Shown here: one piece after another, positions 6,789 through 6,878 of the stretch
How positions within the stretch are numbered: position 1 is the stretch's first letter
How the letters are laid out: every line of letters begins with the position of its first letter
Source of the DNA: an uncultured Caryophanales bacterium
Lineage (GTDB): Bacteria; Bacillota_I; Bacilli_A; Acholeplasmatales; Anaeroplasmataceae
NCBI GenBank assembly: GCA_937885165.1
Contig: CAKZZJ010000154.1
Span: 1-6,878, forward strand
Length of the DNA: 6,878 nucleotides
Direction: 5' to 3'
Notes under the pieces: model-generated
Told to the model about the DNA's origin: nothing
The model's input: only the letters and a program-made list of their open reading frames with translations
The model's database searches: none
Made by a program: the position numbers and the translations under genes

Positions 6789-6840
6789 AAAAAACTATCA
6801 TTGCTTTGACATAATCTTTTATCATTGCAATGATAGTCTA
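6787..6840 (-). terminator. Rho-independent terminator, best oriented for leftward transcription (possibly bidirectional)
   Basis: A perfect 11-bp inverted repeat pairs ACTATCATTGC (6794-6804) with GCAATGATAGT (6827-6837) around a 22-base loop. On the left it is flanked by an A-run at 6787-6794, which on the - strand is a T-tract directly after the stem, the classical intrinsic terminator layout. On the + strand the stem is followed only by TCTAAATAATTAATTATTAT, a weak U-tract. It begins 5 bases after the CDS stop, so it probably ends the + transcript too. The stem is mostly A-T, so it is moderate in strength. Confidence 0.6.
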
Positions 6841-6878
6841 AATAATTAATTATTATATGATTTAATATTATTCTTTAT
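6838..6878. other. Short AT-rich intergenic end
   Basis: Nothing but A and T dominates here. AATAATTAATTATT (6841-6854) is a perfect 14-bp palindrome, but palindromes of only A and T are expected by chance in such DNA. No ribosome binding site, start codon with an open frame, or convincing promoter is visible before the window ends. Confidence 0.5.

Noticed and set aside
6664..6849. 61-residue + strand frame overlapping the 3' end
   Set aside because: It lies mostly inside the last part of the large gene in another frame and runs through the terminator hairpin; no ribosome binding site or recognisable protein.
6841..6854. 14-bp palindrome AATAATTAATTATT as an operator
   Set aside because: It consists only of A and T in very AT-rich DNA, where such palindromes arise by chance, and no promoter is visible beside it.

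Overview
The window is almost entirely one very large reading frame on the + strand. It is already open at the left edge, so the 5' end of the gene lies outside, and it closes with TAA at 6786-6788. It encodes the last 2261 residues of a giant, Thr/Asn/Ser/Tyr/Gly-rich, all-beta, multi-domain protein of cell-surface or secreted type. In the domain notes, residue number = first base of the codon divided by 3, with residue 1 at base 3.

Layout, left to right: the end of one InlB B-repeat (Listeria-Bacteroides repeat) and a complete B-repeat (3-263); a MucBP-like repeat (282-491); a variant B-repeat (492-731); a short unassigned beta segment (732-1004); two B-repeats (1005-1427); a roughly 1.45 kb non-repeat region (1428-2879) whose later two thirds resemble starch/carbohydrate-binding beta-sandwich modules; two more B-repeats (2907-3371); six consecutive YDG/MBG-type beta domains (3390-4874); six tandem B-repeats (4875-6227); and a unique C-terminal domain (6228-6785). 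The C-terminus has no LPXTG motif, no hydrophobic anchor and no basic tail.

After the stop there is a perfect 11-bp inverted repeat (6794-6837). The long T-tract beside it lies on the - strand side, so the best terminator reads leftward, and a convergent gene may lie beyond the right edge. The last 40 bases are AT-rich and hold nothing I can call.

Organism: the DNA is strongly AT-rich (about 30% G+C by eye), Trp is read from TGG, and no in-frame TGA occurs, so code 4 is not indicated. The mix of B-repeats, a MucBP-like repeat and MBG/YDG domains is typical of low-G+C Bacillota, especially uncultured gut Bacilli and relatives. This assignment is inference. The likely role is adhesion or glycan binding at the cell surface: the beta repeats would form a stalk that displays the central carbohydrate-binding-like region and the C-terminal domain. 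There is no second gene in the window to give operon context.
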